Positions 41,323 to 49,842 of a DNA stretch of 64,000 bases are shown piece after piece. The notes under the pieces are model-generated. The model was not told the origin of the DNA, made no database searches, and worked only from the letters and a program-made list of their open reading frames with translations. The position numbers and the translations under genes are program-made. The DNA comes from an uncultured Chryseobacterium sp. (lineage in GTDB: Bacteria; Bacteroidota; Bacteroidia; Flavobacteriales; Weeksellaceae): NCBI GenBank assembly GCA_913776245.1, contig CAJYLO010000020.1, positions 108,960 to 172,959 on the forward strand, given 5' to 3'. The stretch's first letter is position 1. The number at the start of each line of letters is the position of its first letter.

Positions 41323-41352
41323 AATGAGCTCCCGAAAGGAGCTTATTTTTTT
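41323..41352. terminator. Terminator between the acyl-CoA dehydrogenase and serine hydrolase genes
   Basis: AATGAGCTCC and GGAGCTTATT pair around CGAAA, followed by a T-run. It serves mainly the plus-strand gene; the converging gene stops inside it. Confidence 0.75.
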
Positions 41353-42569
41353 AGTGTTTGCTGATGTTTTTCCAAAGCATTCCATATTTCAAAGAACGTT
41401 TTGTTGCCTTCTTTGTCTGAAAAATTAGTATTGAACATCATAATTCTGCCCAAACTGGTTTTAGGGTCAAAGAACATCATCGACATTATTCCAGGGTCGC
41501 CGCCGGTATGTCCAATATATCCTGTGTAACCAAATCCCATAAAAATCCCGACGTTGTAAGATTCGTTATAAGGATTTTTGGTATTTCTTTCCCTGAAATT
41601 GGATTCGGAAAGTTGTGGTTTGAAATATTCTTTGTAGCTTTCTTTGGAAAGAATCGTCCCGCTGCCATTATAACCTTTGATAAGTTCTGAAAGATATTTG
41701 CTAAGGTCCGTAATGTTCGTGATGAAGCCACCGTCCGGATAAGTAATCAGCTCGTAGTAGGGAAGTGGAGTAGTTGGATTTTCGTAAAGCCTGGAGTATT
41801 CCGAAACATCCACTTCCTCAGTTTTCCAGCCGGAATCTTTCATTTTCAAAGGCTCCAGAATATATTTTTTTGTGAATAGATTGAAGGATTCTCCTGTTGC
41901 CTGTTCTACGATAAAAGCCGCAAGTGCTGTTCCTACGTTAGAATATTCATAAATGGTTCCGGGCTTGTGAGCGCTAAAACTGTCTTTGTTCCACTTTCCT
42001 TTTTCAGTAAGAACATTTTCCAGATAAGTTTTCAATGAAATGATAGAATCAGCAGGATTGAAAGATTGGTCGTCCTCAAAGGTCAGTTTAAGACCGTTGA
42101 GATTCTGATTCGGTTTTAAATAGTAATTTTTTGAGGAGTAAAATTCATTATCTTTAATAGATGAAGTATGGGTAGCCAATTGTCGAATCGTGATTTTATC
42201 TTGAGGAAAATCAGGATTATAGACTTTGAATAGCAAATATCTATCAACGGAATCATCAAGATTTAATTTTCCCAATTCCTGAGCTTTCAATAATGCGATT
42301 CCGACTAAGGTTTTGGAAACAGAACCGATATTCTGAATGGTTTCCGTGGTGTATTTCTTATTGCTTTCGATATCGGAAAATCCAAATCCGTGTTTGTATA
42401 AAGTTCCATTCTCATCAACAATTGAAACCGCAAATCCATTGAATTTTTTCTGCTGGTAAATAATATTGATTTCGTTAGTTAATGCCAATTCACTGTTCTT
42501 AGCTTCTTTTGAAGCAGCACAAGACATCAACACAAATGATAAGACTAGATATGAATAAATTTTCGTCAT
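41343..42569 (-). CDS. Serine hydrolase, class C beta-lactamase/PBP-like, lipoprotein
   Basis: 408 residues. Signal peptide with lipobox LMSC (Cys about 17). The catalytic triad motifs are SVSK (in NIGSVSKTLVG), YSN (in TIYEYSNVGTAL) and HTGG (in YIGHTGGDPG). Such proteins act as esterases, D-amino acid peptidases or peptidoglycan hydrolases; true beta-lactamase activity is not implied. It lies outside the inner membrane, probably on the outer membrane. Confidence 0.88.
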   Translation of the reverse strand: MTKIYSYLVLSFVLMSCAASKEAKNSELALTNEINIIYQQKKFNGFAVSIVDENGTLYKHGFGFSDIESNKKYTTETIQNIGSVSKTLVGIALLKAQELGKLNLDDSVDRYLLFKVYNPDFPQDKITIRQLATHTSSIKDNEFYSSKNYYLKPNQNLNGLKLTFEDDQSFNPADSIISLKTYLENVLTEKGKWNKDSFSAHKPGTIYEYSNVGTALAAFIVEQATGESFNLFTKKYILEPLKMKDSGWKTEEVDVSEYSRLYENPTTPLPYYELITYPDGGFITNITDLSKYLSELIKGYNGSGTILSKESYKEYFKPQLSESNFRERNTKNPYNESYNVGIFMGFGYTGYIGHTGGDPGIMSMMFFDPKTSLGRIMMFNTNFSDKEGNKTFFEIWNALEKHQQTLKK

Positions 42570-42627
42570 AATCCTTTTCAGTTTAAAACAATTAGATAAG
42601 CATTGGTGTTACATTGGTTAGGTAAAA

Positions 42628-42655
42628 ATAAAAAACTCCCAATCCGGGAGTTTGA
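42628..42655 (-). terminator. Terminator of the yidD-lgt operon
   Basis: AAACTCCC and GGGAGTTT pair around AATCC, with A's on the left giving T's on the minus strand, just after the lgt stop. Confidence 0.8.
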
Positions 42656-42657
42656 TT

Positions 42658-43929
42658 TTATACAGCTGCCTCTTCTTTCGGAAGTTTGAATTTCTTAGAA
42701 TAAATCATAATCAGGAAACCTGCAATCATAAACGGAATACTGAGAACCTGACCGGTATTGAGTCCTGCGAACTGGATGAATTCATCACCTTGTGGCTCTT
42801 TCAGGAATTCTACGAAGAATCTCACCGCCCAAAGAATAATAAAAAACAATCCGAATAACCAGCCTTGCTGATATTTTTTGTCAGTTTTTCTGTAAAGAAA
42901 CCATAACAGGACGAACAAGCAGAAATAGCCCGCCGCTTCAAACAGCTGGCTTGGATAACGCGGAATGGTCACACCATATTCCGAACTCTGCTGTGGGAAA
43001 AGAATTGCGAATGGTGAACTCGGGTCAACAGGCTTACCGATGATTTCCGAATTGAAAAAGTTCCCCATTCTCACAAAAGCACCGCCCAAAGCCACTACAA
43101 TCCCGATTCTGTCATACACCCAAAACGGATTTTTCTTGATGATTTTGAAACTGTAATATAATGTTGTAAAAATTAATGCAATCGTAGCACCGTGACTGGC
43201 CAGCCCGGAAAATCCTGTGAAATGCAATCCACCTTTGGTACTGATTGGCAGGAAAACGCTCAGAAAATCTTCTTTGAACAGTTCCGGCTGGTAAAAAATA
43301 ACGTGTCCCAACCTGGCTCCTAAAATCGTCCCAATCAAAGTCCAGGTGAAAAGCGGCTCAAGGAATTTCTCATCGACGTTATCAATTTTGAAAATTCTTG
43401 CCATTATCACATACCCTAATCCAAATGCAAAAATGAACATCAAACTGTAAAAATGCAGCATCACGGGACCAAGAGGAATGCCTTTCATTGGGTCCCATAT
43501 TTTGAATTTTGTTTCCAGTTCAGTATTATCACTTGGTTTCAGAACTTTATCAGATTTCAGAAGATATTTGAAGTTCTCGATATTTTTCTGTTCGAAAACA
43601 GGATCAAGCGGTTTGAAATTTTTATCCAGAAACTGGAATTTATTGGTCTTGAAAGTCTCCAAAATATTCTGGATGCTTGCCAAATGTTCCGCAGATTCCG
43701 GTTTGATATTGTCTTCATTCAGGATAATGAGTTCGTTCGGAACGTTGCGGGAAGCTTGGTTAGCCAGCACATCTGTTCTCTGAGATGCAAAGATTTTAAC
43801 GTTAACGCTCTCATTGTTATTAACTTTTAAGATTCCGTCTGATAAGTCATTAGCATTATTCTGCGAGGAAAAAAGCTGAAAAACTCCAGCAAAAAGAATT
43901 AGAAAAAATCTAAGAAAGATATGGTTCAT
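42658..43929 (-). CDS. lgt: Prolipoprotein diacylglyceryl transferase with a long N-terminal extension
   Basis: It transfers diacylglycerol to the lipobox Cys of prolipoproteins in the inner membrane. 423 residues, well over the usual 270-300. The Lgt core begins near residue 144 (IWDPMKGIPLGPVMLHFYS), with about seven helices. VRMGNFFNSEIIGKPVD is the Lgt signature, and GFSGLASHGA stands where HGGLIG is usual. Residues 1-142 are a hydrophobic leader plus a polar, presumably periplasmic segment with no known motif. yidD ends 12 bp upstream. Confidence 0.9.
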   Translation of the reverse strand: MNHIFLRFFLILFAGVFQLFSSQNNANDLSDGILKVNNNESVNVKIFASQRTDVLANQASRNVPNELIILNEDNIKPESAEHLASIQNILETFKTNKFQFLDKNFKPLDPVFEQKNIENFKYLLKSDKVLKPSDNTELETKFKIWDPMKGIPLGPVMLHFYSLMFIFAFGLGYVIMARIFKIDNVDEKFLEPLFTWTLIGTILGARLGHVIFYQPELFKEDFLSVFLPISTKGGLHFTGFSGLASHGATIALIFTTLYYSFKIIKKNPFWVYDRIGIVVALGGAFVRMGNFFNSEIIGKPVDPSSPFAILFPQQSSEYGVTIPRYPSQLFEAAGYFCLFVLLWFLYRKTDKKYQQGWLFGLFFIILWAVRFFVEFLKEPQGDEFIQFAGLNTGQVLSIPFMIAGFLIMIYSKKFKLPKEEAAV

Positions 43930-43941
43930 TGATAATTGATT

Positions 43942-44178
43942 TTAATGGTTTTTTGGTGGCACAGGATCGTAACCTTCTCCTCCCCAGGGATGGCAGCTGC
44001 CAATTCTTTTGATTGCGAGCCAGCTACCTTTGAAAAGCCCGTGAACTTTCAGCGCTTCCAAAGTGTAATGTGAACAGGTAGGCTCATATCTGCAGTTTTT
44101 CCCCAGCCAAGGCGAGATGAAAAATTGATAGAACTTTATCAGTACCACAAGCGGAAAAGTCAGAATCCTGTTCAGCAT
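43942..44178 (-). CDS. yidD: Membrane protein insertion efficiency factor YidD
   Basis: 78 residues from the ATG at 44178. This start is chosen because a -7 box lies at 44196-44203; the longer in-frame start at 44247 would precede the promoter. Family motifs are [19 protein letters not shown] and [13 protein letters not shown]. YidD helps YidC insert membrane proteins. Coupling with lgt makes an envelope-biogenesis pair. Confidence 0.93.
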   Translation of the reverse strand: MLNRILTFPLVVLIKFYQFFISPWLGKNCRYEPTCSHYTLEALKVHGLFKGSWLAIKRIGSCHPWGGEGYDPVPPKNH

Positions 44179-44195
44179 TTTTAGATTTACTGATA

Positions 44196-44203
44196 CAAAA
44201 ATA
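44196..44203 (-). promoter_or_regulatory. -7 box of the yidD-lgt operon
   Basis: The plus strand CAAAAATA is TATTTTTG on the minus strand, 17 bases before the yidD ATG. Confidence 0.6.
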
Positions 44204-44261
44204 GCAGAAAAATCAAATACCGAATCAACTTTAACCAACAATAACATTTAACTTTTGATTT

Positions 44262-44400
44262 GGGCAGCTTATCCATCCTAGTTTATCCTGAGCTTGTGGA
44301 AGGTTTCCCGCTTTTTTCCGGCTTGTGAACGGAAATAGTCATTATCTAGAACTTTCAAGATCCGCAATCCGGAAAAAGAGCTCCAATCAGGCCGGGCTGC
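44262..44400 (+). repeat. Dispersed GGCAGCTT...GGGCTGC hairpin element, copy 3 (long loop)
   Basis: It begins GGGCAGCTTATCC and ends CTCCAATCAGGCCGGGCTGC. The middle (about 44290-44375) is longer than in other copies and itself contains an imperfect GCTTTTTTCCGG/CCGGAAAAAG stem. It explains about half of the gap before the MFS gene, which spans 339 bases from yidD. Confidence 0.7.
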
Positions 44401-44517
44401 GTGCAATTCATTTCATAAACAATCGCGATGTTAATTTAATTTAAACAAAAATTTAATTTAATCTTATCTTAAAGTCAGAAATTTGAATTTCTTAGTGAAA
44501 ATCAGGATTTTTGCAAA

Positions 44518-45669
44518 ATGGATAAAAGGATTTTTCCGCTGGCTTTGGGGGCGTTAGGAATTGGAACAACGGAATTTGTGATTATGGGATTATTGCCCGA
44601 TGTTGCAAAATCACTGAATATATCAATTCCACAGGCCGGACATTTGATTTCGTCTTATGCATTCGGCGTTGTTGTCGGAGCGCCTGTTTTAATTGCTTTT
44701 GCAGCGAAATATCCACCAAAGAAAATTCTGACCTACCTGATGATTGCCTTTGTAATTTTCAACGGATTGTCCGCCCTGGTCAATGATTATTATACGATGA
44801 TGATTGTCCGATTTTTTTCAGGACTTCCGCATGGCGCATTTTTCGGCGTAGGAACTGTGGTGGCAACAAGACTGGCAAAACCCGGAAAGCAGGCGCAAAG
44901 CATTGCTATGATGTTCACCGGATTAACATTGGCCAACCTGGCAATGGTTCCGTTTGTCACCTGGCTTGGTCATCAGCTGAGCTGGCGTTATGCGTTCGGC
45001 GTTGTTTCTCTTTTAGGACTTTTAACACTGATCAGTTTAAAATTCCTTTTACCTTATATGGACAGCCTTCGAACAACAACACTCAAAGACGAACTGGAAT
45101 TTTTCAAATCGGCAAAGGCCTGGCATATCATCGCCATTACAGGAATAGGATTCGGAGGTTTGTTTGCGTGGTTTAGTTATATCACGCCTTTGATGACCAA
45201 CGTTTCCAGATTCGAAACAGATTTTATTGCTTACATTATGGTTTTAGCCGGTGCCGGAATGGTAATCGGCAATTTCCTTGGAGGTATAATGGCTGACAAA
45301 ATGCGACCGGCTTTGGCTGCGGCAATTTTGCTTAGTGCTATGATTCTGGCTTTGGTTGGTGTTTTCTTCTTGTCAGAATATCAGTCTGTCTCTTTGGTAC
45401 TGACTTTTGTCTGTGGTGCTTTGTCTATGGCAGTAGGAACGCCGGTCAATATTATTATGCTTCGTTCTGCCAAAAACTCGGAAATGATGGCGGCCGCCTT
45501 TATGCAGGCGGCGTTCAACGTGGGGAATTCGCTTGGCGCCTTTTTTGGCGGTTTGCCTTTGGAATTCGGTTTGTCCTATAATTATCCTTCTTTGGTTGGA
45601 GCTGGTTTGGCAGGAATCGGGTTGTTGCTTTGCCTGGCTTTTATGAAGAAATATAAGCCGGTTATTTAG
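44518..45669 (+). CDS. MFS exporter, DHA1/AraJ-like
   Basis: 383 residues, 12 predicted helices. GALGIGTTEFVIMGLLPDVA is the family's first helix. The region RFFSGLPHGAFFGVGTVVATRLA matches the AraJ/purine exporter branch. It probably exports a sugar, nucleoside or drug. The gene end overlaps the converging AlkB-like gene by 8 bp. Confidence 0.9.
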   Translation: MDKRIFPLALGALGIGTTEFVIMGLLPDVAKSLNISIPQAGHLISSYAFGVVVGAPVLIAFAAKYPPKKILTYLMIAFVIFNGLSALVNDYYTMMIVRFFSGLPHGAFFGVGTVVATRLAKPGKQAQSIAMMFTGLTLANLAMVPFVTWLGHQLSWRYAFGVVSLLGLLTLISLKFLLPYMDSLRTTTLKDELEFFKSAKAWHIIAITGIGFGGLFAWFSYITPLMTNVSRFETDFIAYIMVLAGAGMVIGNFLGGIMADKMRPALAAAILLSAMILALVGVFFLSEYQSVSLVLTFVCGALSMAVGTPVNIIMLRSAKNSEMMAAAFMQAAFNVGNSLGAFFGGLPLEFGLSYNYPSLVGAGLAGIGLLLCLAFMKKYKPVI

Positions 45670-46276
45670 ACTTATCAATTGTACGGAAAGTCAGACTGAT
45701 TCTTGGTTTGATGATTTTTGTGGTTGTGGGTAATCTGTGGAGCCAGAATTTTTGGGTGACATCTTTCATCATCAGCAGACTTCCGTTTTCGAGAATTAAT
45801 GAAACCAATTCCTTCGTCGTTTTATGTTTGAAATTGAATTTGCGCTCCGCCCCAAAACTCAACGAACTGATGGCACCATTATCTTTCAGATCCTTTTCGC
45901 CGTCGCTGTGATAGGCCATTCCTTCCGAACCATCGTGGTAAAGATTCAATAAACAGGAATTGAAGGTTTCGCCACTTACATTTTCAATTTTTTCTTTGAT
46001 TTCCAATAGTGTTTTGTTCCACGGCAAAGCAGTTTTTGTTCTTCCGGAATAGGTGTAGCTGAAAGGTTCACTTCCGTACCAGGCGACTTTCCGTTTGGTT
46101 TCAATCAGTTTTCCGAAAATGACCGCTTCATCACTTTTCCATTCGATTTCGGTCATTAATTTTTGAAAATAATCATTCGCTTTTTCTTCAGAAAAGATTT
46201 TTCCGTAATAGGAAGTCACGCCGTCGTAAGGCAGAATGTTTTCAATAATGTCAAACTGGTCGTCAAAAAGGCTCAT
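45662..46276 (-). CDS. AlkB-like Fe(II)/2-oxoglutarate dioxygenase
   Basis: 204 residues. It removes alkyl lesions from DNA or RNA bases. The iron ligands are H and D in YHSDGEKD and H in WLHRLPTT; PRISLTFR holds the 2-oxoglutarate-binding Arg. LNLYHDGSEGMAYHSD is the AlkB signature. The start overlaps the stop of the upstream NTF2-like lipoprotein gene by one base, so the two are in one operon. Closest in layout to ALKBH2/3-type short AlkB proteins. Confidence 0.9.
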   Translation of the reverse strand: MSLFDDQFDIIENILPYDGVTSYYGKIFSEEKANDYFQKLMTEIEWKSDEAVIFGKLIETKRKVAWYGSEPFSYTYSGRTKTALPWNKTLLEIKEKIENVSGETFNSCLLNLYHDGSEGMAYHSDGEKDLKDNGAISSLSFGAERKFNFKHKTTKELVSLILENGSLLMMKDVTQKFWLHRLPTTTKIIKPRISLTFRTIDKSK

Positions 46277-46731
46277 TATTTTGTTTCGTCAAAATTATCG
46301 TAATACGTAAAATCTTTGGTGATTTTTCCATTCTTGATGGTGAAAATGGTACAAATCGGCAGTTCAAATTTGGTATTATCCGGCGCTGTTCCTGTCGAAA
46401 CAAATTCAACAATAACATTGCTATCGCCAGAAACATAAATTGTTTTGATTTCGTCTTTCAGATCTGGGAACATTTGGTTGAGTTCCGAATACTTCCTGAC
46501 AAACTCCTGCCGGCTTTGCTTTACAGTTCCTGTTCCCAAACTCGGGTCTTTGAATTCTGCATTATCTGCATATAATTCCGAAAGCGCTTTCCATTGATGT
46601 TGATTGAATAATTGAAAATATTTTTTTACGAATTGTTCGTTAGTCGATTTGTCCTTCGAATCACAATTATTGCAGCCGGTTGTCATTACAGAAATGAATA
46701 ATGCTGTTATCAGAATTTGAATGATTTTCAT
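46276..46731 (-). CDS. NTF2-like (SnoaL) lipoprotein
   Basis: 151 residues. Lipobox SVMTTGC (Cys about 20). The mature part has the NTF2/SnoaL pattern: FVKKYFQLFNQHQWKALSELYADNAEF, then DPSLGTGTV and FTIKNGKITKDFTYYDNFDE across the C-terminus. The cavity fold often binds small molecules; no catalytic residue can be assigned. In an operon with the AlkB-like gene downstream. Confidence 0.82.
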   Translation of the reverse strand: MKIIQILITALFISVMTTGCNNCDSKDKSTNEQFVKKYFQLFNQHQWKALSELYADNAEFKDPSLGTGTVKQSRQEFVRKYSELNQMFPDLKDEIKTIYVSGDSNVIVEFVSTGTAPDNTKFELPICTIFTIKNGKITKDFTYYDNFDETK

Positions 46732-46742
46732 AGTATATTTTT

Positions 46743-48326
46743 TTAGATGCTCTTAATTCGTTCCTCTTCCAAATCAATCTGATACAATTGCTGACGGATG
46801 ATTTCCTCATCAATTTTCGGGTCTTTGTTCATTTCTGTCAGGTATTGTCTTTGGCTTTCAAGAAGTTCATAAAATATTGCTTTCGACTCATCGCTCATCC
46901 AGCTGTCATCATTCGCATTGATTTTTTCTTCCCAGTGTCTCATTATTCTTTCAAATCCGGGATTTCCGTTCAAGCCATTATCATATTTATGTTTCAACTT
47001 GTCATAGATATGTTGCCGCAATCCGTGCTTGATTTTTCGCCTGGTTTCCAGTTCGTCTTCTTCATTGTAAATTCCTCCAAACCAACCCGTTCTTTGAATC
47101 AGCACAGGCAAAGTAAGCCCTTGAATTACCAACGTCAGTAAAATAACAATAAATGTAATGAATAAAATCAAATTTCTGTGCGGAAAAGCTTCGCCATTTA
47201 AAGTAACAGGAATCGCCAAAGCAGCAGCCAGTGATACGACACCACGCATTCCGGTCCAGCCGAGTAGAAGTGGCATCAGGTAACGTCTGCGCCTGGAAGA
47301 AGCGTTTGGAATGACGCTTGGACGGAAAATAATCGTTGCAACCAAAGCCGCATAAGCACTGATAATTCTGGCCAAAATCAAAACAGCTGTTACCAAAATG
47401 CTGTAACCGATTGCTGTCTTCACGGGAACACCTTCGGAGCGGATGCCGGCTATAATCTCCGGAAGTTCCAGACCTATCAGCAAAAATACAACACCGTTAA
47501 GAATAAAAACGAAACTTTCCCAAACACTGTAACCCTGTATTCGGCTGGCGCTGTTCAGAAAAATCAATCGCTTGGAAGACATATATAATCCACCGGCGAC
47601 CACTGCCAATACCCCTGAACTGTGTAATAATTCTGCTATGAGATACATAAAGTAGGGCTCAATCAATGTCAAGGCAATGTCTGAAGCCGGTTCTGTATCC
47701 AGTAATTTATGAACCTGAACAAAAATCCAGGCCACTAACAATCCGATCCCGACACCGCCAACAATCATCCATAAAAAACTGGTAGCCGCTTCCTGCCAGA
47801 TAAATTGTCCTGTTCCGACAGCAATCAGTGCAAATCGAAAAATGATGAGAGAAGAGGCATCATTCAGAAGACTTTCGCCTTCAAGAATTGCTGATGTTGA
47901 TTTTGGAATTTTAACGAATTTGGTAATTGCACCCGTGCTCACAGCATCAGGAGGTGAGACGATGCCGCCCAGAAGAAATCCCAGTCCGATTGTGAAACCT
48001 GGTATAAAATGATTGGCAAAAATGGCCACTGACAATGCCGTGAAAAATACCACCAAAAAAGCAAAACTGCCGATGATTCGCCACCATTTTTTCATCTCTT
48101 TGAAAGAAATACTCCAGGCTGCTTCAAAAAGTAAAGGCGGAAGGAAAATGAAAAAGATAAGGTCCGGATCTACTCTCACCATTGGTAAACCAGGCAAAAA
48201 ACTGATTAGCAAGCCCGCAACCACCAGCAAAATAGGGTAGGCAATCCTGAGTTTGTTGGCCAAAATGGTAAGCAAAACTATGGCCGCAACCATTGCAAGT
48301 AAAAAAGGTAAAAGCGTGTGCATCAA
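46743..48326 (-). CDS. Na+/H+ antiporter, CPA1 family
   Basis: 527 residues with about 12 transmembrane helices (1-415) and a cytoplasmic C-terminal region of about 110 residues. FLPPLLFEAAWSISFKEM, SPPDAVSTGAITK and ILEGESLLNDASSLIIF are CPA1 signatures; the ND pair is in the ion site. It exchanges Na+ (or K+) for H+ at the inner membrane. It ends 11 bp before the NTF2-like gene on the same strand. Confidence 0.92.
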   Translation of the reverse strand: MMHTLLPFLLAMVAAIVLLTILANKLRIAYPILLVVAGLLISFLPGLPMVRVDPDLIFFIFLPPLLFEAAWSISFKEMKKWWRIIGSFAFLVVFFTALSVAIFANHFIPGFTIGLGFLLGGIVSPPDAVSTGAITKFVKIPKSTSAILEGESLLNDASSLIIFRFALIAVGTGQFIWQEAATSFLWMIVGGVGIGLLVAWIFVQVHKLLDTEPASDIALTLIEPYFMYLIAELLHSSGVLAVVAGGLYMSSKRLIFLNSASRIQGYSVWESFVFILNGVVFLLIGLELPEIIAGIRSEGVPVKTAIGYSILVTAVLILARIISAYAALVATIIFRPSVIPNASSRRRRYLMPLLLGWTGMRGVVSLAAALAIPVTLNGEAFPHRNLILFITFIVILLTLVIQGLTLPVLIQRTGWFGGIYNEEDELETRRKIKHGLRQHIYDKLKHKYDNGLNGNPGFERIMRHWEEKINANDDSWMSDESKAIFYELLESQRQYLTEMNKDPKIDEEIIRQQLYQIDLEEERIKSI

Positions 48327-48432
48327 TTATTGTTGTGTTTTTAAAGTTCAAAATAATTCTTAAAAATATAAAATTGTCCGGATTTTTTATCCAAGTTATT
48401 TCTGATTTTTGAAACCTTTGTTCGATTATTCT

Positions 48433-48440
48433 TATTTTTG
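48433..48440 (+). promoter_or_regulatory. -7 box of hisS
   Basis: TATTTTTG is a perfect match. It lies 43 bases before the ATG, so hisS has a short leader that contains the TTTATCATTTATTAATCATC word element. Confidence 0.55.
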
Positions 48441-48449
48441 CAGTCGATT

Positions 48450-48480
48450 TATCATTTATTAATCATCACTTATCATTTAT
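48450..48480. repeat. TTTATCATTTATTAATCATC word element in the hisS leader
   Basis: The word TTATCATTTAT occurs twice here, with ATCATC between, as in the right halves of the elements near dnaJ/grpE and serA. No strong partner half is present. Confidence 0.4.
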
Positions 48481-48483
48481 ATA

Positions 48484-49833
48484 ATGAAGCCGAGCTTAGC
48501 AAAAGGAACAAGAGATTTTACTGCGAAAGAAGTTTCCAGACGAAAATATATCATCAATAAGTTACAGAAGAATTTTGAATTATTTGGGTTTCAGCCTCTG
48601 GAAACACCAAGCTTCGAGAATCTTGCCACGTTGACCGGGAAATACGGCGAAGAAGGTGACAGGCTGATTTTTAAAATTCTTAATTCCGGAGATTATGCTT
48701 CTAAAACCAATGAAGATGACTGGACGAATAAAAATTCTCAGAAACTCATTTCCCAGATTTCTGAAAAAGCGCTTCGCTATGACTTAACAGTTCCATTCGC
48801 TCGTTTTGTGGCAATGAATCACGGGCAATTAGCCTTTCCTTTTAAACGTTATCAGATCCAACCGGTTTGGAGAGCAGACAGACCTCAGAAAGGGCGATTC
48901 CGGGAGTTTTATCAGTGTGATGCAGATGTGGTGGGAAGTACAAGCCTTTGGCAGGAAGTGGAATTGTTACAGTTGTATTTTAAATCATTTCAGGATTTGA
49001 AATTATCGGTTTCGATTCATATCAATAACAGAAAAATTCTTTCCGGATTAGCCGAATATGCAGGCATTGCCAATCAATTGATTGATTTTACTGTTGCGCT
49101 CGATAAACTTGATAAAATCGGAAAAGAAGGTGTAGTGAAAGAAATGCAGGAAAAAGGTATTTCTGAGGAAGCGATTTCTAAATTGGATTTCCTTTTTAAT
49201 CAATCTGATGATGCGCTGGAAAATCTTTTGAACCTGAAAGAAAAATTCGCCGGAAATGAAATTGGACTAAAAGGTGTAGAGGAACTGGAATTCGTTATTA
49301 CCAGTGCTTTGAATCTCGGTATTGATTCTCAGAATCTTGTTTTTGATATCACATTAGCCAGAGGTCTGGATTATTACACCGGAGCTATTTTTGAAGTTAA
49401 AGCCGATGAAGTTGCAATGGGCTCTATCGGTGGCGGTGGACGTTATGATAATCTGACGGAAGTTTTCGGTGTCAAGGATATTCCTGGAATCGGGATTTCT
49501 TTTGGACTGGACAGAATTTATCTTGTAATGGAAGAATTAGGTATTTTCCCTGAGGATTCTGAGAATAATGTCAAATATCTTTTCGCTAATTATGGAGAAA
49601 CCGAATCCATTGAAGCTCTGAAGCTCATTTCGGAATTAAGAGCAAGAAATATTGCTGCAGAACTCTATCCCGAAGCTTCCAAATTGAAAAAACAATTTAC
49701 TTACGCAGAGAAAAAAGGTATTGAAAACCTGGTTTTTCTTGGTGCGGAAGAGATTCAGAATCAGAATATAACGATCAAAAATCTTTTGTCTGGGGAACAA
49801 AAGACTATTAGAATAGAAGAGTTTCTGAATTAA
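48484..49833 (+). CDS. hisS: Histidyl-tRNA synthetase
   Basis: 449 residues. It charges tRNA-His. Class II motif 2 is in [27 protein letters not shown] (positions about 122-148). The His-specific [15 protein letters not shown] and the motif 3 region GGGGRYDNL and [12 protein letters not shown] are intact. The C-terminal anticodon-binding domain starts near 355. Start ATG at 48484 follows a word element and a -7 box. Confidence 0.96.
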   Translation: MKPSLAKGTRDFTAKEVSRRKYIINKLQKNFELFGFQPLETPSFENLATLTGKYGEEGDRLIFKILNSGDYASKTNEDDWTNKNSQKLISQISEKALRYDLTVPFARFVAMNHGQLAFPFKRYQIQPVWRADRPQKGRFREFYQCDADVVGSTSLWQEVELLQLYFKSFQDLKLSVSIHINNRKILSGLAEYAGIANQLIDFTVALDKLDKIGKEGVVKEMQEKGISEEAISKLDFLFNQSDDALENLLNLKEKFAGNEIGLKGVEELEFVITSALNLGIDSQNLVFDITLARGLDYYTGAIFEVKADEVAMGSIGGGGRYDNLTEVFGVKDIPGIGISFGLDRIYLVMEELGIFPEDSENNVKYLFANYGETESIEALKLISELRARNIAAELYPEASKLKKQFTYAEKKGIENLVFLGAEEIQNQNITIKNLLSGEQKTIRIEEFLN

Positions 49834-49842
49834 GAATTTAAT

